This document shows positions 1 through 11,607 of a DNA stretch of 64,000 bases, piece by piece. Source of the DNA: Oasisia sp. SBJ-2009. Its lineage: Eukaryota; Annelida; Polychaeta; Sabellida; Siboglinidae. Made by a program: the position numbers and the translations under genes. Location of the stretch: assembly GCA_964017155.1 (NCBI GenBank), contig OZ024862.1, forward strand, positions 39,365,675 to 39,429,674, written 5' to 3'. The notes beneath the pieces are model-generated. The model was not told the DNA's origin. It ran no database searches and worked only from the letters and a program-made list of their open reading frames with translations. Each line of letters starts with the position of its first letter. Position 1 is the stretch's first letter.

Positions 1-158
1 CTGTACGAAATATCCACTATTGACTGTACGAAGTATCCACTATCGACTGTACAATGTATCCACTATCGACTGTACGAAGTATCCACTATCGACTGTACGA
101 AATATCCACTATTGACTGTACGAAGTATCCACTATTGACTGTACAAAGTATCCACCAT
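1..158. repeat. 23-bp minisatellite, about 7 copies
   Basis: A 23-bp unit containing CTGTACGAAGTATCCACTAT is repeated head to tail with single-base variants (CGAAA/CGAAG/CAAAG, ATC/ATT). It runs off the left edge of the window, so the true array is longer. No coding role is apparent. Confidence 0.85.
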
Positions 159-1039
159 TGTGTGGTCGAGATGGAATCTATATCTGATGGATTTCTAATC
201 ACGAACAGGCGTTTGGACATCTGCAGTTGTGCTGACATCTGCAGCCACAAGAACATCTGCAGCCATAGAATGTATGTTGACTGTGGGAAAATGTTGCGTC
301 AAAGGAAATAAGGTGTGAAAGGAAGGGGATGTTTATAGGGTGTTGGGTTTCGGGGAAGAGCCATGGACAGGTGGGGAAGGGATGTACTGTACAGCCTTCA
401 ACGGGATGATGAATTACATTTGCGTGACATTCCTTTCATGCAGTCGTGTTACTGGGTATTCATACCCAAGAAACCTTAGTGTGGCATATGGATGTTCATA
501 GTTACAGAGATTGAAATTTAGAGAAAAAATGAAAGAACGATGTTTCTGTTGTAAAAATGTATACCTTGTTGGGGACAGTTTTACCATAGTATGTTTTTGT
601 ATTTATTTCTTGTGCGCAATCTTAGTTGTCAGTTTGGGGGTCTGAAAAATGCTCATCACCATAAATTGGTTGATGGGTCTTTTCCTGGAATGTTATTTGC
701 AACTTTTTCTAAGAAATTATTTATGGCCAAATTGTGCATACTCATGATTAAAACATAATAATGATCTCTATTAGCTACAAGAGTAATCAAATATGATTTG
801 ATTTTTATGATTTGAAGTCCTATTAGTAATCATGTGTAATTGGCCAAAATGCCATACATCTGCCATTACAGCTGTATTATATTTATTATCATTTGTACAG
901 GGGGGGGAATGAAACTCCGGTTCATCCCCTCGGTACTAGATGTCACCAGTAGCCTGTTGTGGCACGCATGACTTAATTAGACAATTTCGTAGGGAGACTT
1001 TTCTAATCAGCCTCGGTCGCTTATTGGTATTGTAAATCT

Positions 1040-1700
1040 GCACATGTCACTCGGGAGCTGTGGACTTACTAAGTGCAGTGTGCATGCATGCCGGAGCCAG
1101 GAGCCGGAGCCGTGCATCATGTGACAGCTGCCAGTCAGAAACATGACAGTGAAAACACGCGCTTGATGTTATCTCTGCCCGTGTTGCAACCGTCGGTTGG
1201 CCGGCCACTCACCGCTACCGTTATGTCTACTTTGCATCGCAGACAGGAACAATGCACTTCTGACTGACGAACGTGTTTACGCCCGCACGCATGCAAATGC
1301 GTCACTTTTGCGTTTGCACGGTAGTTAGACGGTATTGATTGGCTGGTCACTTGCGGAGTTCCCCACTTGCTGGTGTCCACGGCTCGCACAGAGCAAGGCA
1401 GGCGGGAGGGAGGGATCGCATCGAGGCAGTCTGCAGGCACATGCCGCAAGAGGTTGTCTCAACTCTCAAGGGAAGAGGCTATTAGATGTATCGCACGGAC
1501 TAGTTGCATTCGTATGTAAGAGGCGAAGGCGGTCCGTTCCGCCATCTGACATTGCTGAGTGAGGCGACGACGGCTTCGACATCACCAAGTTGCTCTATTC
1601 ATCTCTGTCTCTCTTCACTGGTCTCAATCTGCTGCGTCCCAGGCAAGTCACTTTCTTCGTCTTCTGTGGGCTCCGTAGTTCACTCCACAGTTTGGGCATC
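1040..1700. promoter_or_regulatory. GC-richer patch, possible promoter or 5' exon region
   Basis: This patch is clearly less AT-rich than its surroundings and contains more CpG. GLCE seems to have a spliced 5' untranslated region (candidate acceptor at 11,456), so its promoter must lie upstream, and this is one of two GC-richer candidates (the other is 10,100-10,700). No TATA box or initiator was identified. The assignment is an inference only. Confidence 0.12.
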
Positions 1701-3430
1701 ACAGATTCAAAACTAATAGAATAAAACAGCTCTCTAGTGGTGGCTTTATCTTGGTAATTATTTCTATGCATTGTAGATCAGTCTCTTCTATTAGCTAAAT
1801 GGGTGGACCATAAGTCGGTACCCTGTAGAGCTGCAACTTCAGTTGAGTGCTTATTTATGTTGCAAATGTAATTTCTTGTAGAAAATAGACTTGTTTTGTC
1901 TTATAAATTAATTCAGTTGACTAGTTCTCTGTTGCTAATCTAGAATGGCCAGTAGACTTGTGTTCTTGTCTCGTAAACTAACGTAGAGAATGTCTAAAGG
2001 TGTGTAACTTATTCAGAATGTTATCATTATGGTTTTTGTGCTGTTGTTAATTAAGTGGCATTTATGTTTTGTGTTACTAATGCTCAGTGAGCAAACATCT
2101 GTCTTGACTCTTGGCGATGAAATCTACAGATCGAGGGAGGTGTGTTCTGTGTTTTGTTGAGACCGTTCCCATGGGGTATATTTACAAATGAAGTCATGGT
2201 GCCTTCCTATGGATTGAACAAAATAATCACATACATTATTCATCTCATATTTTTTGTAATATACAATAATTAAGAAGGTATTGTGGTCGGTGGCTTCTAT
2301 CAAGTAATTTAATGGATTAAATATTAATGGTTTGCAGTTTGCTCTGTGAATATGATTTACATGTTGAGTTTGTCTGACAAAATTAGAAACTGTACTAATC
2401 AGGGTGTGATGCTGAACATCAGGAAATGTACGTTTTCATATTGTGCAATATCAAGTCAGAAACATTTGCTAGTTACACGATGTTGACAAGTGCCATACTT
2501 TGACCAAGTGGATTGTGACAGCTGAATAACTACTTATTCCATTTTGCAATTAAACAGGCATAGCATGTTACAAACATATACCATGTCTCACTCATATACC
2601 AGCTGTTGACAGTATTGGGTACAATATTTTGCTGAGATAGCGTGCACGAAACGTGTAATGTGAACAGTTCCTGTGATGTCAAAATATCCAGTAATCTACA
2701 CTGCGCTTATGTCGTGAAGCCCAGGTCGACGTACTTTGTTGTCGGCTCGGGCAGGAAGTGCTTCTAATGCTATCTCCAGCGTAAAAAGAATGTCGTGTTG
2801 AATTGCGTGTTGCTTCCTGATATGGCTTAGGCAACAGCCAATAGAAAGGGGATACAGGGGATACAGGGGAAAGGGGATATTGGGGAGTAAACAGTGGGCA
2901 GGGAGAGTATAATTTATGTGTGTACAGAATGGCCGGGGACATGTGTCCCCCTAGACAGTTTCAATTTGCCCATACTTTGCCTGCGTCATACTCTTTAATC
3001 CTTTTAAAATATGCATCTCCCAGCTGTTTTGACATCCCCCCTCAGACCATATTAATATGATAAGCTCCCCCCAAGTGTCAAGGGTGGGAGGATTTAACTG
3101 AAGGATTAGTAAACGTGGGCATAACAAAATTTTGAATTTTTTTATGACATGATTCTAGGCATCAGTCGAATTGCATGTTCTCGGAGCACCTGAAGGTAGG
3201 GTTTTGGGTTGAGCATGAAGAGGGTGGAATTTTAGGTTTTTGCCCTCTCCCCAGACACTCCCGCCCTGTACGTCTGCCCCGGAAAAGTGTTGATATCTAG
3301 GAACAGGGATCGCTGTCCCACTGAGATGAGTGGCAACAGAGAGCTGTGTCCCAACTTCCACAGAAACAAGCTACTGGAAATGGTAGACATGTTACACATG
3401 GCAAAACTACTGCCTGTTGATCTCAGTGAC

Positions 3431-3476
3431 AGCCCCCAGAGCCCCAGAGCCCCAGAGCCCCAGAGCCCCAGAGCCC
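3431..3476. repeat. 10-bp tandem repeat, about 4-5 copies
   Basis: The unit AGAGCCCCAG is repeated perfectly about four times with partial ends. Confidence 0.8.
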
Positions 3477-4895
3477 AGACGATATTGACTCTAGCCACCA
3501 GATGCTGTATATGAATATCAATACAATTATTTCATGCTAAAGACAGTCAGATTACACTAACGTTTGCATTAAAATAAAAAAAGTTGTGAATCAATAAATG
3601 TTGAAATATATAAGAAAAGGATAATACATGAACTACACTGTATGCAAACAGAGCTGACTCGGTCAGTGATAATTATGCCCTGTATGAATAATATGTACAA
3701 TTATTTCAGAATAAGAAAACATTCAGTTACCTACTATTATGTTTTAACGTTTAAAAAATTTAAAGTATGTAAATATGTAAAACAAATTTTTAATATTTCT
3801 AAAACACGATATAACCACAGATGACTACGACAATGATACACTCTACACAAATGTGAATATTGGTATTTCTGCTTAAATATTCTGTTACAAAATGAAATAA
3901 GTTTTAAATGTATACATGTAAACAAGTTTTGTTTTAAATTGTGGATTACGTGTTCAGTTAGTGAAAATTGTACAAAAACAGAACTATTTGTGTGGCTCTG
4001 ATCAATGATTTGAGATTTTTGAGTTGTGAGGAATGCAGAGTTCTGCGTGACCTCTGATGATGGTTTATATCATTAGTTGAATATGTGGTATTGGTTGCAA
4101 TAGTCAATCCTGGTACACAGTTTCTGGGTTAATTGTAACAGGTGGATCATGTAGGAATCTAGGGCAGGATGCCACAGATATCCCGATTACTAGAGAATGT
4201 GACGACAGCTTGTTAAGATATCGTAGGCTGAATATTAACAAAATATTGATTTTGCTAGAAAGTGTTTAATTAACTTGTGCTCCAGAGAAATAAGGTCGGC
4301 CAAATTTTGCTGCATCATTGCATGTAAATCAAGCATGAAGTCAGTTGATGTAAATTTGTGCTGTATTCTGAACGTGCTGGTTTGCACAAGCGCAGTTTGT
4401 AAACATGTTAACACCATATCAGTTGGATTTTTATTTTATTTTACATTGAGAAGTTTGGAAGCAATAGTAAAATGCAGCGCGGTAAACTCACATTGCCAAT
4501 GAATTTAGTGCCAGCTGGTGACTTCAAATGAACGAGATAAAACTCAGATGATTACAGCATGATAGAGTAGCGAAGTCCCGCCTGACGTTTCACGTAACGA
4601 TACATGATCGATTGACTTCTTATAGCCGCATAGCATTATAAATACATTTTTAATAATAGCGATCAGTGAATGTTACGAAAGTATAACGAGCGCTTGTTAA
4701 TGAGCACCTATCTGAGTTGTTGATGTGTGGATGGCAGCGTGTAGTTCTGATGCAACAGAGAATATCGTTGTCAAGCGGTGTCATTAGCGGGCACAGCCCA
4801 TAAAGCAATCCACTCTTCTGGTTGTTAAGACTGTGTGGACAGCACAATCAGTGTCCTTCAGTCAATTCCTGCAAGACACAATCAATCAAGACGTG

Positions 4896-4981
4896 CACCG
4901 GCCAAAACATGCTGGCGCTACACGGCCACCCATACCTTCACCGGCCAAAACATGCTGGCACTACACGGCCACCCATACCTT
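4896..4981. repeat. 43-bp tandem duplication
   Basis: Two adjacent copies (from 4,896 and 4,939) begin CACCGGCCAAAACATGCTGG and end CCCATACCTT. They differ at one G/A position. Confidence 0.9.
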
Positions 4982-6204
4982 AGCCATCTTCACCGCATTT
5001 TTGTGCTGACCAGAACGCAATGCCAATTTGACGGCATTGGAATCGACCTATCATGATTGTAATAACGACTGAAGATTCTGTCGTTGAAGGTGAATGTTTA
5101 TGTGTTTCAGTTCGTTTTGGTCATATTTTTCATAGACAAATTATCCGTAAATATCTGACGATATTATCTGTGCAAATGTGTTAATTAGTTATGATAACAT
5201 CCTGGAGAAATCATTATATTAATATATTCAATTTTGTTGAAACTGAGCAATTACAAACAAAATTGGTTCCCTTTTAAATGTAGTATAAGGTCAAGGTGTT
5301 TATATTTGCATAAGTTACTCGTTAGATCCAAGCCAGTCTATTTGATTAATTTAGTTTGTAAATATGCACCATTCTATAAAACTATTCACACATTTTTTTT
5401 TTTTTTATGAGTTTGATTTTTGATGGGCTGAATGAGTTGATGGTGTATCGTACTGCATACTAACCAAGGTCAACCAATGGTTTACTAATGCCTGTCTGCT
5501 ATAGTAAAGTTAAACAAACCTGCATAAATTTGAAACAAACCAAAAACAAACTTGTTCAGGTCATTGAGCTAATGGTAGGTCAGCTGCTCTCACTTACCAA
5601 CAGAATGCCATAATTACCTATCGTTCTATTCAACCCCTAAAGAACGATATAAACATGTCCATAAAATGATTAACTAACCATCATGTAACTAACGAGTTTG
5701 CTTCGGCAAAATTGCAACTTTCTTGCTGATGGTCTTGAAGCGGTCATTTTGTCCAATGCAGCATCCAACTTTGATGTATCAAAGGCGCACAGTGATGGTG
5801 ATGCATCTGGAATTGCGACGGAAAAACCGCGTTATCCAATTGCAAACAATCCATGGTGAATAAATATGTTTAAACCACAAGCGAATCGAGCAGAAGCCAC
5901 ATTGGCGACGTATTAAAAAACATCAGCCTGATGACTGATGTTGGCGGCATTCCCTCAGCACTTATCCCCTTAAATAATCCATTATTTGAGAATACTCCCT
6001 CCGCTGCTCAAACGAGCTGGTGGGAATTTGTCGGGATACAAACGCAAAGCACAATTGATTTTCCCACCGGCCGCCTTGATCAAATTTCACCAGCTCAGGG
6101 CGGATGCCAGCGCACCATTTCTAAGTGTTCCAAGCGATTCTTTCCATCGTTTCAGTTATCAGCTTCACGATCTTATTGAGACTTTGAGAATTATGCGATT
6201 CAGT

Positions 6205-6425
6205 CAGACCCCATTGTCCCATACCAACTGAAATATGTTCAGCTTGCTGACCATTACCAACTGAAAATCAGTCAGCTGGACCCTGCTGACCATTACAAAC
6301 TGAACATGATTCAGTTGGACCCCACTGATCATTATCAACTGAAAGTGATTCATTTGGACCCCACTGAGCATTACCAACTAAAAGTCAGTCAGCTGGACAC
6401 TACTGACCATTATCAACTGAAAATC
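6205..6425. repeat. degenerate 39-40-bp minisatellite, about 5.5 copies
   Basis: Repeated motifs ACCATTACCAACTGAAA and CAGCTGGACCC alternate with a period of about 39-40 bp. Copies have diverged by several substitutions each, so the array is older than the 37-bp array in GLCE intron 1. Confidence 0.8.
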
Positions 6426-7209
6426 AAATGATTACAACTGATAGCTGACATATTTGTTGTCTTTTTAAACGAATGTTTCACAATTTATTACAACTTTTTT
6501 GGATGAGTGCTAGTTACGTACGTCTGCTTTCTCAGTTGAATACATTTAGAATTTATGATGTGTTATTATTAAACTGTATACGCGAAAAAAATTTCATGGA
6601 TATTCATGAGTTTGTCCACACAAAAACATAGACAGTATTTGTGAGAAAAAAAATTAAATCGTTTGCTGTTTTTAATAAACGTACCATTTTGTCCCAAACC
6701 GGGACAATCGCCTGATAAAGAGCAAACAGCTGCACATCTGAGGTAGAACTGAAGCCTTAAAACTCTGTACATCCAAAACACTATTGGAATTTATAGTGGA
6801 TCACGGAATTAGCGTCGAAGTGCGCATCATTGCCACTTCCTGTGATCACAATTTCACAGTTGTATTTCTCGGAATCGGATTCTTTCATGTATGTGAAGTC
6901 GCACGAAAACCTGTCCCACGGTGTGTTGATGTGATTGGTCAGACATTGGCATTGTCCCTCATGTTAATTCCGAACACATTTCAAAGCTACACGGGATGTT
7001 AGTTCTTTGGATTTTTTTCCGTGTAGCCCGTTTGAGTTGCGTACTTCAGAACGGGATGTTTTCCAGGAAGCTGTGAATTGCAGGCGCGGCCTCACAGGAG
7101 AGGCAGAATGGGCAGCAACAGATAAAGGTGATGGGTACCTTGATCCACCGCACAAGTTCACCTTGTCAGACTCATCAGAGGGTTGCTAGATTACCTTCCT
7201 TATCTGACC

Positions 7210-7233
7210 GGGGGGGGGGGGGGGGGGGGGGGG
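7210..7233. repeat. poly-G run of 24
   Basis: Uninterrupted run of 24 G, potentially able to form a G-quadruplex. Length in the assembly may be unreliable. Confidence 0.9.
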
Positions 7234-7549
7234 ACACGACATATATAACTTTGTCATCACTAGTAATATGACAATGACCTTTGTTAATGTTTTTCCTCAT
7301 TTTCAAGGGTGACCCGTTACCTTTCGGACTCATTATGATCACCAAGTCAGGGTTTTAACGGAACAGGTTAATTGTGATTACTAATTACACAGTCACGGAG
7401 ATGCTATGTTATCAGTAACAAAAGTGTTTTATCAGTAACACAAATCCTGCAATGCAGTAATGATATTTCTGTATTGCATTATCTTCAATATTTTTGTAAA
7501 GGCGCCATTGTTGTATTAATTGGACATAATTTTGCCTAAATTATAACAG

Positions 7550-8290
7550 GACATTGTCAGTAGTAGCACAGCACATTGTCGGTAGTCACATATGACAATC
7601 TCAGTAGTGACACATGACAATCTCAGTACACTGAGGTGACCCAGAATTCTCTCGTAGTGCTGCAGGACATAGTTGATAATGATGCAGTATTCTGTTGGCA
7701 GTGACAAGGAAGCTGTCAGTAATGACACAGGATACTGTCGGTAATGACAGGACACTGTCAGTAGTGACACATGATGCTGTCTGTAATGATCCAGGATATT
7801 GTTGGTAGTGACATGGGCAAGTAGTGGTAGTGACACAGGACACTACTGATGGTAGTGACATGGGCAAATAGTGGTAGTGACACAGGACACTACTGTTGGT
7901 AGTGACATGGGCAAGTAGTGGTAGTGACACAGGAAACTACTGTTGGTAGTGGCATGGGCAAGTAGTGGAAGTGACACAGGACACTACTGTTGGTAGTGAC
8001 ATGGGCAAGTAGTGATAGTGACACAGGACACTACTGTTGGTAGTGACATGGGCAAGTAGTGATAGTGACACAGGACACTACTGTTGGTAGTGACATGGGC
8101 AAGTAGTGGTAGTGACACAAGACACTACTGTTGGTAGTAACGCAGTACACTATCCATACCGACACAGTAATCTGTTGACAGTGACACAGGAAATTGTCAG
8201 TAGCGTCACACTGTTAGTAGTGACACATCTTGTTGGTAGTGACATAAGAGGTTGGTGACACTGACACATGACGTTGACTTGGTGACATTC
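7550..8290. repeat. minisatellite built on GTAGTGACAC, core period 47 bp
   Basis: The short motif GGTAGTGACA recurs throughout. Between about 7,810 and 8,140 it is organised into a 47-bp higher-order unit containing GACATGGGCAAGTAGTG and CACAGGACACTACTG, about 6-7 copies. The edges are degenerate. No coding function is inferred. Confidence 0.85.
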
Positions 8291-9287
8291 ACGAGAGCGT
8301 CGCTCGCCTTCAGTACAACTGTTGGCAGCAGCTGACGGGAGATTTATGTGAGATTTATGTGCGACAACGAGTGCGGTCGTCTAATTACAACATTTACATG
8401 CACTCCACGCAACATGGGCAAAAACACGGGCACAAACCTCCCCTGGGGCGACGCGTTTTTATCGAAAACTTCATTTAACATTTAGACAAATGCGGTCACA
8501 CATAGAGCTGGCAGCCACTTGTCACATTCTGAGGCCACTGCTAATGGGCTTTGTTTTAGTAGCGGCTTCCCTGTAGAGCCAACGGCATGCATAAATCCAG
8601 CAACGTTAGCAGAATTTGTGCCGGTAAAAAGTTGCTTTGTTGGAGATATGGTTGCGGCTGTCGGCGTGTAAGTATGATCTAGGACTGGTCAGGGCGGTGA
8701 AAGTATTCCGTAGAACTCAGTGGGTAAATCACTGTATTGCTGTGTTGCGTTCTGTCTCTATTTCATAGTGTAGAATAAGAAGGAATGCGTCGAACTCCCA
8801 GAAGGCATGTGTGTGTAATGAACACATCACAGTAGAGACGTGGTTTATGGGATAGATGTGTACCAGCGGACGTGTTCAACTTTGATAGATGTGTTTCAGT
8901 TGGTTCGTATTTGTATGGTAATAAGTGTGTCACTCCCAGGGGGTGTTATTGTAGCAATAAATAATTTTTCCGTTGTGTAGAATATCAATAAATGTAATCA
9001 CTGAAATAATGTTTATATGATGAATAGGTTTCAGGAAGCATAGGACTGTTAAAAATATAATAAATTTGTGCAATGAAAATGTGCGTAATAATGTGTTTGA
9101 AACAGTTTGTTTGGTAACTGCATGTATTCCAGTAGATTCGTGTTTGGATGTTCTGTCTCAGAAGTCTTGTATTTGTATGAACTGTCTTAAAAGTATTGAA
9201 TTTGTACAATCTGCCAAAGTATTGAATTTGGATGATCTGCCGAAGTATTGAATTTGGATGACCTTCCTCCCAAATGTCTTGTGTTTA
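8291..9287. other. unannotated stretch
   Basis: No gene, RNA or mobile element is recognised. The first 400 bases are moderately GC-rich, the remainder AT-rich. Confidence 0.4.
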
Positions 9288-9690
9288 GTATTATCTATCT
9301 CTCGTGTCTTGTGTAGTGTCACCACAAGTCTTGTGTTTAGTATGATCTGCTCTTGAGTCTTGTGTAGTGTCCCCACAAGTCTTGTGTTTAGTATGATCTG
9401 CTCTTGAGTCTTGTGTAGTGTCCCCACAAGTCTTGTGTTTAGTATGATCTGCTCTTGAGTCTTGTGTAGTGTCCCCACAAGTCTTGTGTTTAGTATGATC
9501 TGTCTCTCGAGTCTTGTGTAGTGTCCCCACAAGTCTTGTGTTTAGTATGATCTGTCTCTCAAGTCTTGTGTAGTGTCCCCACAAGTCTTGTGTTTAGTAT
9601 AATCTGTCTCTCAAGTCTTGTGTAGTGTCCCCACAAGTCTTGTGTTTAGTATGATCTGTCTCTCGAGTCTTGTGTAGTGTCCCCAGAAGT
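9288..9690. repeat. 51-53-bp minisatellite, about 8 copies
   Basis: Each unit contains CCCCACAAGTCTTGTGTTTA followed by GTATGATCTG. The first units have a 51-bp period (CTGCTCTTGAG form) and later ones 53 bp (CTGTCTCTCGAG form), so two subtypes are arranged in blocks. Confidence 0.9.
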
Positions 9691-11476
9691 GATGCATTTG
9701 TATGATCTGTCTAAATGAGTGTGGTGTGTTTGTGTGCTCTGACCTGTTCCACCCTGTCACAGTGACCGTCTTACATGATTCTATCTGGGCTAACTAAAAA
9801 AATTGTTGAGCCATTGAGATAACATGTTTTTCTGAATTAGTTGGTTTTTTCTGCATCAGCTTATTTCCACTTCTGCAAAATTTGCAAACAGTCATAAATG
9901 TTGTTTAGCTGAAATTCAGCTCGTGTTTAACATCACAATAAAGGAGCATATTTCTTTGCCATTGTGGACAGCCAGAGTCTTAATGACAGGATAAAAGGAC
10001 TGCTGCACTGTGCTCTGTAGGTCTATATAGAGACAGTCTGGGGCAGGAGATTGGTCTATCTCCTGCCACCTTTTGACACCTAAAGCCTTATCTATGCAGT
10101 GGACTTCACAAGGTGACTGGCATTGACGATGGAGTGTATAACTGGGCCTATCAGCCAGTGTATTTGTATTCAGAGAGCTGCCAGATCTGAGCGGATGCCC
10201 ATTGCCTTATGCCAGACTCACATAACAAAATTAATTTGCTTTGTTGTGGCCGCGAGCCTTTCAAGCCCCACTGTTCTGATTTACTGCTACCGTGGCGCTG
10301 GGAATATGGCCACTGCGGGCTGTGAGCAACGAGAGATTTCGGTCACGGAGACAGCAAATAAACGGAGCATTAAGACCGTGATGTATTCGCCTCATTGGCA
10401 GAGATGATGGCGCTCGCTTGCAGTTAGAGGAATTAGGATTCGCGGCACCGAGAACAGATGGTCGTTTCGTATTCCGCTGCACGCTTCGCACTGACTTCGC
10501 ATGGGACGGCATACCGTTAACAAACTGTTGAATCGGGGCCGGAAAAAAGGGTTGACCGTAAGGAGGCATTTAAGTGTCGTTTCGTCTTCGTCACGAGATA
10601 AGCCCACGATTTCTATTGATTTCTCACCGGTGGTTGTTCTTTCAAAGCACGACATTCGTGGAAATAACAGATTAATAGTTTCAAAAGAATTACACACTGA
10701 CACATTGTGATAGGTTGGTGGTTATCTGCAGAAGGCTTCTGTGATTTATTCGCTGCTGCACTGTCAGTGACCTATTGCATCAGAACTCTGATTAGCATTG
10801 CCGATGGCACGGACCCCGGGGAATAGTTTTACTATTGCATAGTAATCCAATACTTAGCGTTATTCGTGCCGCATCACTTCAGTATTATATACTGTGTGCC
10901 GCGTAATAATAGCATTGCTAATATTCGCTTCCCGCATATAAAGCCAATATATCAACTGTATGCGATGAAGATTAATGTATTTAAGATGATCTGTTATGAT
11001 TAAGGTTTAATCTCAGTATCATTTGCCATCATAAGCAGACATTTCCAATCAGACCTTCCACCGCAGTAGAAATTAAGATCGAGGCAGCTATTTGCTTTTA
11101 ACCATTCCAATGCACTTGGTGACAAACAAGTCATTTGTCCTGAAGCCATATCATTCTAGTTCATTTGATCTTGCCAGTTTATAGGGTGAATGTATAGAAT
11201 TTGTCCCTCATGTACTACAATGGCACACAATTATAACTCATTTTCACTTTGAAAAGTCAACTTTGAAAATATTTTGCATATTCGAGAAATCTGCCCTGGC
11301 AGATAGGTGACAATACCAGCCTGTAATTGTCATAGTTTCGGATTTCAGTAGAGTGCCATTGTAGACATATTTCCTACGTTATTGCTGAACCACACACTTC
11401 AGCCATTTGATTTGCTGTTTGGTTTGATGTTATGTAACGAACGTTTTCATTGGTAGGACGATGGACCAATGAGAAG
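9691..11476 (+). other. GLCE upstream region with candidate 5'UTR splice acceptor
   Basis: No coding exon was found. A GC-richer patch lies at about 10,100-10,700. Directly before the GLCE start the sequence TTTTCATTGGTAG ends at 11,456 and resembles a splice acceptor. An in-frame TAA at 11,435-11,437 lies upstream of it. The start codon is therefore probably in exon 2 of the transcript, with an untranslated exon further upstream that was not located. Confidence 0.35.
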
Positions 11477-11607
11477 ATGCGCTTGAGAATGAGGCGAGTT
11501 GTCATCACCGTGCTGGGTGGCTGCTTCCTGCTTGTCACACTCTTCCTCAGTGGCAGCAAGTGGTCGTCCTGCACCGATGTCAACCGACTGGACAACAACT
11601 TCTACAG
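11477..11607 (+). CDS. GLCE: GLCE coding exon 1: cytoplasmic tail and membrane anchor
   Basis: Encodes residues 1-43 plus two bases of codon 44. Basic MRLRMRR is followed by a hydrophobic stretch. The exon ends in GACAACAACTTCTACAG followed by GTGTGT. The last bases and the donor are the founder copy of the 37-bp array that follows. Confidence 0.9.

Larger units (their letters stand above)
159..6204. other. gene-free AT-rich stretch
   Basis: No exon, RNA gene or transposon is recognisable on either strand. The stretch holds a G run near 900-908, a somewhat GC-richer patch at about 1,040-1,700, two short tandem repeats listed separately and a T-run near 5,392-5,406. Open frames here are short, unconserved in appearance and lack splice-site context. 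Confidence 0.5.

Noticed and set aside
1073..1562. Overlapping short frames in the GC-richer patch
   Set aside because: No splice context, no family pattern, open on both strands as expected from composition.
10123..10710. Open frames of about 100 codons on both strands
   Set aside because: Not recognisable; reading is open in several frames, consistent with chance in a GC-richer patch.
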